Part shown: one piece after another, positions 15,394 through 24,524 of the stretch
How positions within the stretch are numbered: position 1 is the stretch's first letter
How the letters are laid out: each line of letters opens with the position of its first letter
NCBI GenBank assembly: GCA_964487555.1
Contig: CAZART010000080.1
Location: forward strand, 1 to 24,783
DNA length: 24,783 nt
Origin: CAZART01 sp964487555
GTDB lineage: Bacteria; Bacteroidota; Rhodothermia; Rhodothermales; VXPQ01
Direction of reading: 5' to 3'
Translations under genes and position numbers: made by a program
Notes under the pieces: model-generated
Told to the model about the DNA's origin: nothing
The model's input: only the letters and a program-made list of their open reading frames with translations
Databases searched by the model: none

Positions 15394-15751
15394 TTCTTTC
15401 CCACCGCATTCTCGAGCACGTGCTCGCGTGACGGAGACGGTCGGATGCGCCCGACGTCTTCCTTTTTGAGCCCATCGGGCTCTTTGGCACGGCCTCGTCG
15501 GAAATGCATCATCATTTGTCCGAAGTCCGTGCGCTAGCGCTAACCCCCTCTTTCTAAACTTGCAGCTGTGAACTATCCCGCCTCGGCCGGAATGCACAGC
15601 AGGTCCCGACCTGCGATAGGTCGCACCGCCGCCGGCGATGCCGCGTGTGGAGTCGGTGCGCCTTTTCGATCGACCACGTCGATCGATCGGGTCGACCGGC
15701 CGATGGCCGAGGTCCGATTCTCACCCAACACTACAACGCTACGAGTTGAGG
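15394..15751. other. Intergenic region between the acyl cluster and the secreted esterase
   Basis: About 360 bases with no supported gene. A short hairpin GAGCCC-ATC-GGGCTC (15468-15482) followed by only three Ts could be a weak terminator for the acyltransferase gene. GCGCTAGCGC (15531-15540) is a 10-bp palindrome. TAAACTTG (15555-15562) matches 7 of 8 positions of the Bacteroidetes-type TAnnTTTG element, but no matching upstream element is evident, so the promoter is unassigned. Confidence 0.4.
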
Positions 15752-15754
15752 ATG

Positions 15755-18700
15755 ATGAACTATAAACGGGCATGCGATCACCACAATCGGACGCTGAAAG
15801 GATGCGCATCCGTACTGGCGGCGCTTTTCTTAGTCGCTGCCGTCCTGGCCGCCCCGGCGCGAGCCCAGACGAAGATCGTTCCTGTAGGCAACTCGATCAC
15901 ACAGGCCGACGATCAGCATGACAGCTACCGTCGAGATCTCTGGTGGCTACTGAAGAACGACGGCTATCAGGTCGATTTCGTGGGCTCGCGCTCGACGAAC
16001 TTCGGCGGCCCGCCTCCGAACCCGGATTTCGACCTCGATCACGAAGGTCACTGGGGGCTTCGCGCCGATGAAATTCTGGCGGGCTTGCCCACGTGGATGG
16101 CAGGCTACACGGCGGACGTGGCGCTCATCCACGCCGGTACCAACGACGTGCTTCAGGGTCAGTCGACGGCCTCGACGGTCGCGGACCTCGAGGGCATCAT
16201 CGATGCGCTGCGCGACGGGTCGTCCGGCGGGAATCCCGACGTCGTAATCCTCCTGGCCAAATTGATCCCGTCGAACACCAACGACATGTCGGCGCTGAAT
16301 GCCGAGATGAACGAGATCGCCGAGCGCAAAAGCACGATTGCGTCTCCAGTGGTCGTCGTAGATCAGTCGACGGGATTTAACGTGAGTCAAGATAGCGACG
16401 ACGGCCTCCATCCGAATGCGAGTGGAGAGGCTAAAATGGCGCAGGTGTGGTACGATGCCCTCGTACCGTTCCTGGACGGCCCGCCGCAGCCGGCGTCCCA
16501 TTACCGGCTGGATGAAACCTCCGGATCGACCGCCGCCGACGAACAGAACGTCAACCCGGGTACGTTCCTGGGCAGTCCCGTATTGGGAGCGGCGCCGGTA
16601 GCGCCCGGCAGTGTGGGCGCGATCGGCGTCGACGGCAACGACGGCGTAGACCTCGGATCGTTCGATCCGGGCCACCAGATGACGCTGACGGCGTGGGTGA
16701 ATTGGGATGGCGCCGGAACGTATCAGAACCTGTTTTCGAAGCGGACGCCGGATGCCGCCGGCGAGCCGGGTGGTACGAGCTTCCGATTCATGTACTACGT
16801 GGATGCAGGATCCTCGCGGCTCAAGTTCTGGGATGATAGCGGGCCGGTTGATCTCGGATTCGACCTCACGCCGGGACTCCCCACGCATCTCGCCCTCGTG
16901 CTGGAGTCCGGTGCGATGAAGCTCTACGCCAACGGGGTCCTGAAGACCACGGCACGCGCAGCAGACCTGGGAGCCGGCACCGGAGCACCGTTTGCCATCG
17001 GGATCATCAAGGGCGCCGGCCTGGGATTCAACGGCTCGATCGACGAAGTCAGGGTGTATCCGACGCCGTTGACGGCGGCCGAGGTCAGCGCCGAGTGGTC
17101 GCTCGATGAGGGTCCGCCGGTCGTCGTCCTGGGTCCGATTCCGACAGGTGTGGAGGAGGGACAACCCCTGACGATCCCCTTCGCGGCGACCGACGGTGGA
17201 GGCCCGGTATCTTCGCTTGACGCCCTGCTCGATCCGACGGGGATGGCGCTCGCCGGCACGATAACGGATCTCGGAGGCGGCAATTATGAAGCGACCTGGT
17301 CGAGTGCGCCGGCCGCCGGCACCTACGCCGTCGAGGTGACGGCAACGGGCGAGAAGGGCCTGACTGCGACGGCAAGCGGTTCGGTTTCTATCGTAGAAGC
17401 GGGCCTGCCGGCTTCGCTGCTGGCCCATTACAAACTGGATGAGACATCGGGATCGACCGCGTCCGACGAAACGGGCGCGCACCCCGGGTCATTCCTCGGA
17501 AGCCCCGTGCTGGGTGCGCCGGCCGTGCGTGAGGACGGGGGCACAGCCGTCGTCGTTGACGGAAACGACGGCGTCGACATGGGGACATTCGATCCGGGTA
17601 CCCAGATGACGCTGTCGGCCTGGGTGCGCTGGACGGGGCCGGGCTCGTATCAGAATGTGTTCGCGAAGCGAGCGGCGGGCGCCGCCGGTGAGCCGGGCAA
17701 CGCCGATTTCCGATTCATGTATTTCGTCGACAACGCGTCTTCCCGGCTGAAATTTTGGGACGACTCCGGGATCGTGGACCTGGGCCACGACCTGACGGCC
17801 GGAGCGGCAACGCACCTGGTGCTCGTGCTGGAAGGAGGAGCGACCAAGCTGTACGTCGACGGCTCGCTCGTCACGACCGCGCGCGCGGCGGACCTGGGAG
17901 CGGGCGCGACCGCGCCCTTCTCGATCGGAGTGATCAAAAATCTCGGCTTCGGCTTCAATGGAGCAATCGACGACGCGAAAGTGTACGCCGGCGCAATGAC
18001 CGCGGCTGAAGTGCAGGCCGAATTCGACGGGGAGGCACCTGACGTCGTAATCGGCACGATTCCCAGCGGCGTCGAGGAAGGGGAAGCCCTCGTCGTTCCC
18101 TTTACGGCCGTGGATGCCGGCGGTACCATCGCCTCGACGAGCGCCGTTCTCGATCCTTCTGGCCTGGCACTCGCTGCCACCGTGACGGATCTCGGCGGCG
18201 GAAACTATGAAGCAATCTGGCCCAGCGCTCCTCCGGCGGGCATCTACACCATCGAGGTGACGGCAACGAACGACGCCGGTGTCGGCACGATCGTGTCGGC
18301 CGAGGTCCGTATCTCGGCCGAACAAGCGCCGACGACCGCGTCTTTCCAGGACGAGGTGTACCCGAGCGCGTCGTATGCGGGGACGAGAGACACGAAAATC
18401 AAGAGTACGTCGGTGGGGACGAACTACGGGGCGTCGAGTGACCTGCAGGTCGACGGCTCGCCGGACCACGCGACGCTGCTGCGGTGGGATCTGAGTTCGC
18501 TGCCCTCGCAGGCCGAGATCGCGGGCGCCTCGATTCGGTTGAGGCTCTTCAACGCGACGACCGATACCTATCACGTCTACGAAATGCTCAGGCCCTGGCG
18601 AGAGATGGAGGCGAACTGGAACGAATTTGCGCTGGGCTCGCCCTGGGACGATCCCGGTGCTCAGGGCGCATCCGACCGCGGCTCGTCCGTGCTGGGCACG

Positions 18701-21700
18701 ATCGAGGCCTCGAGTACCGGCGAGGTCGTAATCACGTTGAACGATGCCGGCCTGGCCGTCCTCCAGCAGTGGATCGAAGCCCCCTCGACGAACACCGGAT
18801 TCGTGCTCATGAACTACGACGGGGCGAGCGACGGCATCGACTTCTACAGCCGCGAATACGAGGACGCGGAGCTGCGTCCGCGCCTCGATGTGACGTATTC
18901 TCCGCCGCTTTCGGGCACTCCGACGGCCGCGTTCACGGCGACGCCGACGACCGGGACGAATCCCTTGACGGTGGACTTTGATGCGTCGGCGTCGTCGGAC
19001 GACGGCCAGATCGTGACGTACGCCTGGGACTTCGGCGACGGCGGCAGCGGGAGCGGGGCCATCACGAGCCATACGTACGCCGCCCCGGGCCTTCATCATG
19101 CCACGCTGACGATCACCGACGACGAGGGCCTCAGCGACGTGGCGGCGGTGGCCATCGATGTGGCGGATTCGCAGCAACCCGTCGTAGAGGCCTTTCAAGA
19201 CGGTCTGTATCCAACGTCGTCCTATTCAGGGACCAGAGACGTGAAAATCAAGAGCGGTTCGGAGCACACGAACTTCGGGGCGTCGTCGGACCTGGAGGCA
19301 GACGGATCGCCGGACTACGCAAGCCTGCTCCGGTGGGATCTGAGCTCGCTCCCCGCACAGTCCGAGGTCGTAGGCGCGTCGATCCGATTGTCGTTGTTCA
19401 ATTCCAGCGTCGACGCCTACTTCGTCTACGAGATGCTCAGGCCATGGCGAGAGATGGAGGCCACCTGGAACGAATTCGCGCTGGCGTCGCCGTGGGAGAG
19501 CGCCGGCGCTCAGGGCGCTGCGGACCGCGGCTCCACCGTCCTGGGCACGATCGAAGCCTCGCGTACCGGCGACTTCGTGATCGCCTTGAACGAGGCCGGT
19601 CTGGCGGTGGTGCAGCGGTGGATCGAGAATCCGGCGACGAACACCGGATTCGTGCTGATGAACTACGACGGGGCGAGCGACGGCATCGACTTCTACAGCC
19701 GCGAACACGAGGACGCGGCGCAACGGCCGCGCCTCGAGATAACCTATGCACCGCCGGTCTCAGGAACGCCGTCCGCCGCGTTCACGGCGACACCGGCTAG
19801 CGGGACGTTTCCGCTGTCGGTCGACTTTGATGCCTCGGCCTCGACGGACGACGGCCAGATTACGACCTACGCCTGGGACTTCGGTGACGGCGATACAGGG
19901 AGCGGAGAGGTAACGAGCCATACGTATTCGGCGGAGGGGACCTATCACGCCACATTGACGATCACGGACGATCAGGGCCTCAGCGACGTGGCGACGGTCG
20001 CGATCGACGTTGCAGATCCGCAGCAACCCGTCGTGGCGGCCTTTCAGGACGGCGCCGACCCGACCTCGTCGTACGGCGGGACGAGAGACACGAAAATCAA
20101 AAGCACATCCGAGCTTACTAATTTTGGAGCGCTGGCGGACATCGAGGTCGACGGCTCTCCGGACTACGCGGCGCTGCTTCGGTGGGATCTGTCTTCGCTC
20201 CCCGCGCAGTCCGAAATCGTAGCGGCCACGATTCGGCTGTCCGTATTCAACTCGACCAGCGACACGTATTTCCTGTACGAGCTGTTCAGGCCGTGGCAAG
20301 AGCTGGAGGCGAGCTGGAACGAATTCGCGCTGGGCTCGCCGTGGCAGAGCGCCGGAGCCCTGGGCGGTTCCGACCGCGGCTCGACGGTGCTGGGCACGAT
20401 CGAAGCCTCGAGCACGGGCGACGTGGTCGTCGCCTTGAATGACGCCGGCCTGGCCGTGCTCCAGCGGTGGATCGAAGATCCCACGACGAACGCCGGGTTC
20501 GCGCTCCTGAACTACGACGACGCGAGCGACGGCTTCGACTTCTACAGCCGGGAACACGACGATCCGGCGAAACGCCCGCGCCTGGAGGTGACGTATTCGC
20601 CGCCTCCACCGGGGTCGCCGCAAGCCGTCTTAACCGCAACACCGACGAGCGGGACGTTCCCGCTGACGGTCGAATTCGATGCTTCGGCGTCTACGGACGA
20701 CGGCCAGATTGCGACCTATGCCTGGAGTTTCGGAGATGGAGATAGCGGGACCGGCGCGGTCGTCGATCACGTCTATTCGGCGGCGGGGACCTACCACGCC
20801 AGGCTGACGATTACGGACGACGACGGCCTCAGCGACGTGGCGATCGTCGAGATCAACGTGACGGATCCGCAGCAACCGGTCCTCGAGGCCTTTCAGGACG
20901 GCGTCTACCCGACGTCCTCCTACGCAGGGACGAGGGACACGAAGATCAAGAGCGATTCGGAAGCCACGAACTACGGGGCCGTGGTCGAGATGGAAGTCGA
21001 CGGCACGCCGGACTACGGGACGCTGCTGCGGTGGGACCTGAGTTCGCTCCCCTCGGGGGCTGAGGTCGTGGCCGCGTCGATCCGACTGTCGGTGTTCAAC
21101 GCGACGAGCGACACCTACTACGTGTACGAGATGCTCCGACCCTGGCAAGAAATGGAGGCGAACTGGAACGAGTTCGCGCCGGGTTCGCCGTGGGAGAGCG
21201 CCGGCGCTCAGGGCGTCTCGGACCGAGGCTCGGAGGTGCTGGGCACGATCGAAGGCACGAGTACCGGCGATCTGGTGATTGAGTTGAACGCCGCCGGTCT
21301 GGCGGTCGTGCAGGGATGGATCGAAGATTCCACGACGAACGCCGGATTCGTGCTCATGAACTACGACGGCGCCGGCGATGGCTTCGACTTCTACAGCCGC
21401 GAACACGAGATTCCGTCCAGAAGACCCTTCCTGGCGGTGTCGTACAAACCGGAAGCCAAGAATTTCGACGGATTAATGGCGAATGCGAGTGCCACGGTCG
21501 ACAGCGAATCCGACGAACCGCTTCCGGACGAATTCGGCGTCGCCTCCGTCTATCCGAATCCGTTCAATCCGCGCACGACGGCCGTGGTCGACATCGCCGA
21601 AGCCGGCAGCTACGCGCTGACGGTCTACAACGCGCTCGGACAACAGGTGATGCAGGCCGACCTCACCGATGCGATGCCGGGCACGCACGAAGTCTCCATC

Positions 21701-21796
21701 GATCTCAGCCATCTCAGCAGCGGTGTCTACTTCCTTGTCGCTTCGAATAGGACGGGAGCCCGAGCCGTGACGAAACGCCTGACGCTGCTCAAATGA
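15755..21796 (+). CDS. T9SS-secreted modular SGNH esterase with LamG, DNRLRE (CBM96-like) and PKD domains
   Basis: A 2013-residue exported protein. ATG 15755 (or 15752) follows GAGG and begins a signal peptide ending 'APARAQ'; the longer frame from 15638 lacks one. Domains: SGNH hydrolase ~38-245 with 'GNSIT' (Ser47), 'GTND' (128-131) and 'DGLHPN' (Asp216, His219), like CE3 or other carbohydrate esterases; two LamG plus Ig-like units from 249 and 558; four DNRLRE domains from 863, 1146, 1429 and 1712, separated by three PKD domains ('TYAWDFGDG'); and a T9SS sorting domain from ~1927 containing 'YPNPFNP' and ending 'TKRLTLLK'. Some DNRLRE/CBM96 modules bind polyuronates. It is probably displayed at the surface or released and may deacylate or bind a polysaccharide. 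Substrate unknown. Confidence 0.9.
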   Translation: MNYKRACDHHNRTLKGCASVLAALFLVAAVLAAPARAQTKIVPVGNSITQADDQHDSYRRDLWWLLKNDGYQVDFVGSRSTNFGGPPPNPDFDLDHEGHWGLRADEILAGLPTWMAGYTADVALIHAGTNDVLQGQSTASTVADLEGIIDALRDGSSGGNPDVVILLAKLIPSNTNDMSALNAEMNEIAERKSTIASPVVVVDQSTGFNVSQDSDDGLHPNASGEAKMAQVWYDALVPFLDGPPQPASHYRLDETSGSTAADEQNVNPGTFLGSPVLGAAPVAPGSVGAIGVDGNDGVDLGSFDPGHQMTLTAWVNWDGAGTYQNLFSKRTPDAAGEPGGTSFRFMYYVDAGSSRLKFWDDSGPVDLGFDLTPGLPTHLALVLESGAMKLYANGVLKTTARAADLGAGTGAPFAIGIIKGAGLGFNGSIDEVRVYPTPLTAAEVSAEWSLDEGPPVVVLGPIPTGVEEGQPLTIPFAATDGGGPVSSLDALLDPTGMALAGTITDLGGGNYEATWSSAPAAGTYAVEVTATGEKGLTATASGSVSIVEAGLPASLLAHYKLDETSGSTASDETGAHPGSFLGSPVLGAPAVREDGGTAVVVDGNDGVDMGTFDPGTQMTLSAWVRWTGPGSYQNVFAKRAAGAAGEPGNADFRFMYFVDNASSRLKFWDDSGIVDLGHDLTAGAATHLVLVLEGGATKLYVDGSLVTTARAADLGAGATAPFSIGVIKNLGFGFNGAIDDAKVYAGAMTAAEVQAEFDGEAPDVVIGTIPSGVEEGEALVVPFTAVDAGGTIASTSAVLDPSGLALAATVTDLGGGNYEAIWPSAPPAGIYTIEVTATNDAGVGTIVSAEVRISAEQAPTTASFQDEVYPSASYAGTRDTKIKSTSVGTNYGASSDLQVDGSPDHATLLRWDLSSLPSQAEIAGASIRLRLFNATTDTYHVYEMLRPWREMEANWNEFALGSPWDDPGAQGASDRGSSVLGTIEASSTGEVVITLNDAGLAVLQQWIEAPSTNTGFVLMNYDGASDGIDFYSREYEDAELRPRLDVTYSPPLSGTPTAAFTATPTTGTNPLTVDFDASASSDDGQIVTYAWDFGDGGSGSGAITSHTYAAPGLHHATLTITDDEGLSDVAAVAIDVADSQQPVVEAFQDGLYPTSSYSGTRDVKIKSGSEHTNFGASSDLEADGSPDYASLLRWDLSSLPAQSEVVGASIRLSLFNSSVDAYFVYEMLRPWREMEATWNEFALASPWESAGAQGAADRGSTVLGTIEASRTGDFVIALNEAGLAVVQRWIENPATNTGFVLMNYDGASDGIDFYSREHEDAAQRPRLEITYAPPVSGTPSAAFTATPASGTFPLSVDFDASASTDDGQITTYAWDFGDGDTGSGEVTSHTYSAEGTYHATLTITDDQGLSDVATVAIDVADPQQPVVAAFQDGADPTSSYGGTRDTKIKSTSELTNFGALADIEVDGSPDYAALLRWDLSSLPAQSEIVAATIRLSVFNSTSDTYFLYELFRPWQELEASWNEFALGSPWQSAGALGGSDRGSTVLGTIEASSTGDVVVALNDAGLAVLQRWIEDPTTNAGFALLNYDDASDGFDFYSREHDDPAKRPRLEVTYSPPPPGSPQAVLTATPTSGTFPLTVEFDASASTDDGQIATYAWSFGDGDSGTGAVVDHVYSAAGTYHARLTITDDDGLSDVAIVEINVTDPQQPVLEAFQDGVYPTSSYAGTRDTKIKSDSEATNYGAVVEMEVDGTPDYGTLLRWDLSSLPSGAEVVAASIRLSVFNATSDTYYVYEMLRPWQEMEANWNEFAPGSPWESAGAQGVSDRGSEVLGTIEGTSTGDLVIELNAAGLAVVQGWIEDSTTNAGFVLMNYDGAGDGFDFYSREHEIPSRRPFLAVSYKPEAKNFDGLMANASATVDSESDEPLPDEFGVASVYPNPFNPRTTAVVDIAEAGSYALTVYNALGQQVMQADLTDAMPGTHEVSIDLSHLSSGVYFLVASNRTGARAVTKRLTLLK
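16499..18340 (+). repeat. Two ~927-bp LamG + Ig-like coding repeats
   Basis: Two units start at 16499 and 17426, each opening with 'HY(R/K)LDETSGSTA', containing 'VDGNDGVD(L/M)G' and 'TARAADLGAG', and ending in an Ig-like segment with 'GVEEG' and 'ITDLGGGNYEA' or 'VTDLGGGNYEA'. They are a domain duplication within the secreted esterase. LamG folds often bind glycans. Confidence 0.85.
18341..21450 (+). repeat. Four DNRLRE units at exactly 849-bp period, with PKD spacers
   Basis: Equivalent codons of the four DNRLRE domains fall at 18341, 19190, 20039 and 20888, exactly 849 bases (283 codons) each time. The first three units each carry a PKD domain; the last lacks one and leads into the sorting domain. 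Shared marks are 'GTRD(T/V)KIKS', 'LLRWDLSSLP', 'WNEFA' and 'DFYSRE'. Confidence 0.93.
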
Positions 21797-22051
21797 GGTG
21801 CGACAAAAATGACGTACGTGAAGATACGACAGGCTCGTCGATACGACAGACGAACCGGCACAGGTGCCGGCGTCGGATGCCTGCGCAGGCGTGCCGGCGG
21901 CGGTCCGCGAGAGGAGCAGCACGCATGCGCCAAAAGATCTACTCCGATGCACGCCGGATGTGTTTTTACGCCGACACTTAGAACGTTAACGTTGTAGTCG
22001 CCGAAAATGAAACCTTCGGTGTGGTTTAGTCACTTTTAGCAGGTTAAAGCT
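21797..22051. other. Structured intergenic region before ugd
   Basis: No supported gene. CCGGCAC-AG-GTGCCGG (21855-21870) and the palindrome GCCTGCGCAGGC (21879-21890) can form hairpins, but no T-run follows either, so a standard terminator is not evident. The 10-mer GATACGACAG occurs twice (21823 and 21840). Confidence 0.45.
21982..21993. promoter_or_regulatory. 12-bp perfect palindrome upstream of ugd
   Basis: AACGTTAACGTT reads the same on both strands and lies 58 bases before the GTG start of ugd, a suitable place for an operator. No regulator can be assigned from the window, and chance occurrence is possible. Confidence 0.35.
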
Positions 22052-23440
22052 GTGAATATCACGATTGTTGGAACGGGCTACGTAGGCCTTGTCTCAGGTA
22101 CGTGTTTCGCCGAAATGGGAAACAACGTAATGTGCGTCGATATCGACGAGGAGAAGATCAAACAACTTCGGTCGGGAAATCTGCCGATATTCGAACCCGG
22201 TCTTCATGTCTTCTATGACCGCAACCGCCGAGAGGGCCGACTGCGCTTTACCACCGACCTCGCAGAGGGGGTACGGCACGGCGAAATCATCTTTCTGGCG
22301 CTTCCGACCCCTCCCGCAGCGGATGGGTCGGCGGATCTGTCCTACGTGCTCGGCGTGGCGCGGCATATCGCCGTCATTTTATCGGAAAAGAAGTATCCCG
22401 GCTTCAGGATTCTGGTCAACAAAAGTACCGTGCCCGTCGGATCCGCAGAAAAGGTTCGCAAGGTCGTCGAAGCGCACGGGCTGCGGTCGGGCAGCCACTT
22501 CGACGTCGTTTCGAATCCGGAATTCCTCCGAGAAGGCGTGGCCGTCGAGGACTTCATGAAGCCTGACCGGGTCGTGATCGGCGCGTCGTCCGACCGGGCG
22601 GCAAGCATCATGAGCCAGCTCTACCAGCCTTTCGTGCGTCAGGGCAATCCCATCGTCGTCATGGACATTTTTTCAGCCGAGATGACGAAATACGCCGCCA
22701 ATGCCTTTCTCGCCACCAAAATTTCCTTTATGAACGAGGTCGCGAACCTGTGCGAGAGAGTGGGGGCCAACGTCGACAACGTCCGTCTGGGGATCGGTCT
22801 CGATACCCGAATCGGAAAGCAGTTTCTGTATCCGGGAATCGGATTCGGGGGCAGCTGCTTTCCGAAAGACGTGCAGGCCCTGGATCGCACGGCGAGCATG
22901 AACGGCTACACATTCGAAATACTCCGGGCGGTACTCGAGGTGAACGATCGGCAGCGCCGGTCGCTTGCCCGCCGCATCTCAACGCGTTTCGAGGGCTCAG
23001 TGGCCGGAAGGAAGATTGCCGTCTGGGGGCTTGCTTTCAAACCGAACACCGACGACGTTCGCGAAGCGCCGTCACACGTCGTCATCGACGATCTGCTGGC
23101 CGGCGGCGCATCCGTTGCCGCCTTTGATCCCGAAGCCGTCGACACGACCCGGACCGTTTTCGGCGATCGGATCGCGTACAGTCGAGATGCCTACGACGTT
23201 CTGCAAGGCGCGGACGCTCTGGTGATTTGTACGGAGTGGAACGAGTTTCGGAGACCCGAATTCGAGCGCGTGCATGAGCTTCTTCGGCAGCCTGTCATTT
23301 TTGACGGGCGAAACCTCTACGATCCGGAAGAAATGTCGGAGCTCGGCTTCGAATACCACTCGATAGGCAGGCCGCACTACGTGCCGGCAAACAATGCGTC
23401 TATGCTTCTAAACACGGTGAGTACCAATGGTAAACACTAG
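22052..23440 (+). CDS. ugd: UDP-glucose 6-dehydrogenase
   Basis: A 462-residue cytoplasmic enzyme that oxidises UDP-glucose twice with NAD+ to UDP-glucuronate. Marks: 'GTGYVGL' (7-13) for NAD binding, 'NKSTVPVG' (123-130), 'NPEFLREG' (155-162), 'EMTKYAANAFLATKISFMNE' (210-229) and 'FGGSCFPKD' with catalytic Cys269. The length is normal for the family. The start is GTG 22052 with AGG at 22041-22043. It overlaps the decarboxylase gene by 14 bases, so the two are an operon. The product feeds UDP-xylose synthesis by the next enzyme, or glucuronate itself into a polysaccharide. Confidence 0.96.
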   Translation: MNITIVGTGYVGLVSGTCFAEMGNNVMCVDIDEEKIKQLRSGNLPIFEPGLHVFYDRNRREGRLRFTTDLAEGVRHGEIIFLALPTPPAADGSADLSYVLGVARHIAVILSEKKYPGFRILVNKSTVPVGSAEKVRKVVEAHGLRSGSHFDVVSNPEFLREGVAVEDFMKPDRVVIGASSDRAASIMSQLYQPFVRQGNPIVVMDIFSAEMTKYAANAFLATKISFMNEVANLCERVGANVDNVRLGIGLDTRIGKQFLYPGIGFGGSCFPKDVQALDRTASMNGYTFEILRAVLEVNDRQRRSLARRISTRFEGSVAGRKIAVWGLAFKPNTDDVREAPSHVVIDDLLAGGASVAAFDPEAVDTTRTVFGDRIAYSRDAYDVLQGADALVICTEWNEFRRPEFERVHELLRQPVIFDGRNLYDPEEMSELGFEYHSIGRPHYVPANNASMLLNTVSTNGKH

Positions 23441-24422
23441 GCCAAGAACGCTGATCACCGGCGGTGCCGGCTTTCTCGGGTCACATCTTTGTGACCGATT
23501 TATCGAGGAAGGACACCACGTGATCTGCATGGATAATTTCCTCACCGGTCGACCGGAGAACATTGCACACCTCATCGGTCACCCGCGGTTTCAGCTCATC
23601 GAGCACGATGTCACGAACTTCGTCTTCGTCGACGGCCCGCTCGACAACGTGCTGCATTTTGCGAGCCCCGCATCGCCGGTGGACTATTTGAAATATCCCA
23701 TACAAACGCTCAAGGTGGGTGCGCTGGGCACGCACAAGGCGCTCGGCCTCGCGAAAAACAAGGGGGCGCGGTTTCTTCTCGCGTCCACGAGCGAAGTCTA
23801 CGGCGATCCGCTCATTCATCCGCAGCGCGAGGATTACTGGGGCAACGTAAACCCCATCGGTCTGCGAGGCGTCTATGACGAGGCGAAGCGGTTTGCGGAA
23901 GCGATGACGATGGCCTATCAACGGCACCACGGCGTGGACACGCGGATTGTTCGGATCTTCAACACGTACGGTCCTCGGATGCGCCTGGATGATGGAAGAG
24001 CGCTCCCGACGTTCCTGAGCCAGGCCCTCAACGGCGAGCCCCTTACGGTCTACGGCGACGGCAGCCAGACCCGCTCCTTCCAGTACGTGAGCGACCTCGT
24101 CGATGGAGTGTATCGTCTCCTGCTGAGCGAAGAGCCGGAACCCGTGAACATCGGGAACCCCGACGAGATTACGATTCTCGAGTTCGCCGAGGAGATTCTT
24201 CGGCTGACCGGAAGTTCAAGCACGATCGATTTCCGCCCGCTGCCGATGGACGATCCGAAGGTCCGGCAGCCCGACATTGCGAAAGCTCGCGCCGTCCTCG
24301 GCTGGTCTCCGCGGATGGAGCGTCCGGAAGGCCTGCGGCTGACGCTGAACTCCTTTCAGACGGGATCCCGCCAGGAGGCGGAGATCACGCACCTGAACAA
24401 CGTCACTTCGGCCGCTATGTGA
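23427..24422 (+). CDS. uxs: UDP-glucuronate decarboxylase (UDP-xylose synthase)
   Basis: A 331-residue extended short-chain dehydrogenase/reductase. Marks: 'TGGAGFLGSHLCD' (11-23), 'DNFLTGRPENI' (36-46), 'LHFASPASPVDYLKYP' (76-91), 'STSEVYGDP' (120-128) and the catalytic pair in 'GVYDEAKRFAEA' (Tyr150, Lys154), plus 'RIFNTYGPRM'. This set fits UXS, which converts UDP-glucuronate to UDP-xylose through a bound 4-keto intermediate; 'YDEAK' replaces the 'YDEGK' of many eukaryotic members. ATG 23427 has GGTGAG 5 bases upstream and overlaps ugd. A related dTDP-glucose dehydratase is a less likely reading, given the pairing with ugd. UDP-xylose would serve surface polysaccharide assembly. Confidence 0.92.
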   Translation: MVNTRPRTLITGGAGFLGSHLCDRFIEEGHHVICMDNFLTGRPENIAHLIGHPRFQLIEHDVTNFVFVDGPLDNVLHFASPASPVDYLKYPIQTLKVGALGTHKALGLAKNKGARFLLASTSEVYGDPLIHPQREDYWGNVNPIGLRGVYDEAKRFAEAMTMAYQRHHGVDTRIVRIFNTYGPRMRLDDGRALPTFLSQALNGEPLTVYGDGSQTRSFQYVSDLVDGVYRLLLSEEPEPVNIGNPDEITILEFAEEILRLTGSSSTIDFRPLPMDDPKVRQPDIAKARAVLGWSPRMERPEGLRLTLNSFQTGSRQEAEITHLNNVTSAAM

Positions 24423-24524
24423 CCGCGTCGCCTAACGGCAGGAAGATATCTGACCGTATGAAGCGCCTCGCGACCGTACGCGGACGGCAGCCGCTGCCTG
24501 GCGGCAGGAACGTCGCCGCCCCGG

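Noticed and set aside
15947..20623. Long minus-strand frames opposite the secreted esterase (including 511 and 569 codons)
   Set aside because: They are Arg-rich antisense shadows that repeat with the domain period of the plus-strand gene.
18341..21450. Possible CRISPR or mobile-element repeat array
   Set aside because: The 849-bp period encodes recognisable DNRLRE and PKD domains in one open frame; there are no short direct repeats with unique spacers and no transposase.
21809..21997. Short plus-strand frames after the secreted esterase gene
   Set aside because: They are Arg-rich, overlap predicted hairpins, and have no ribosome site or family resemblance.
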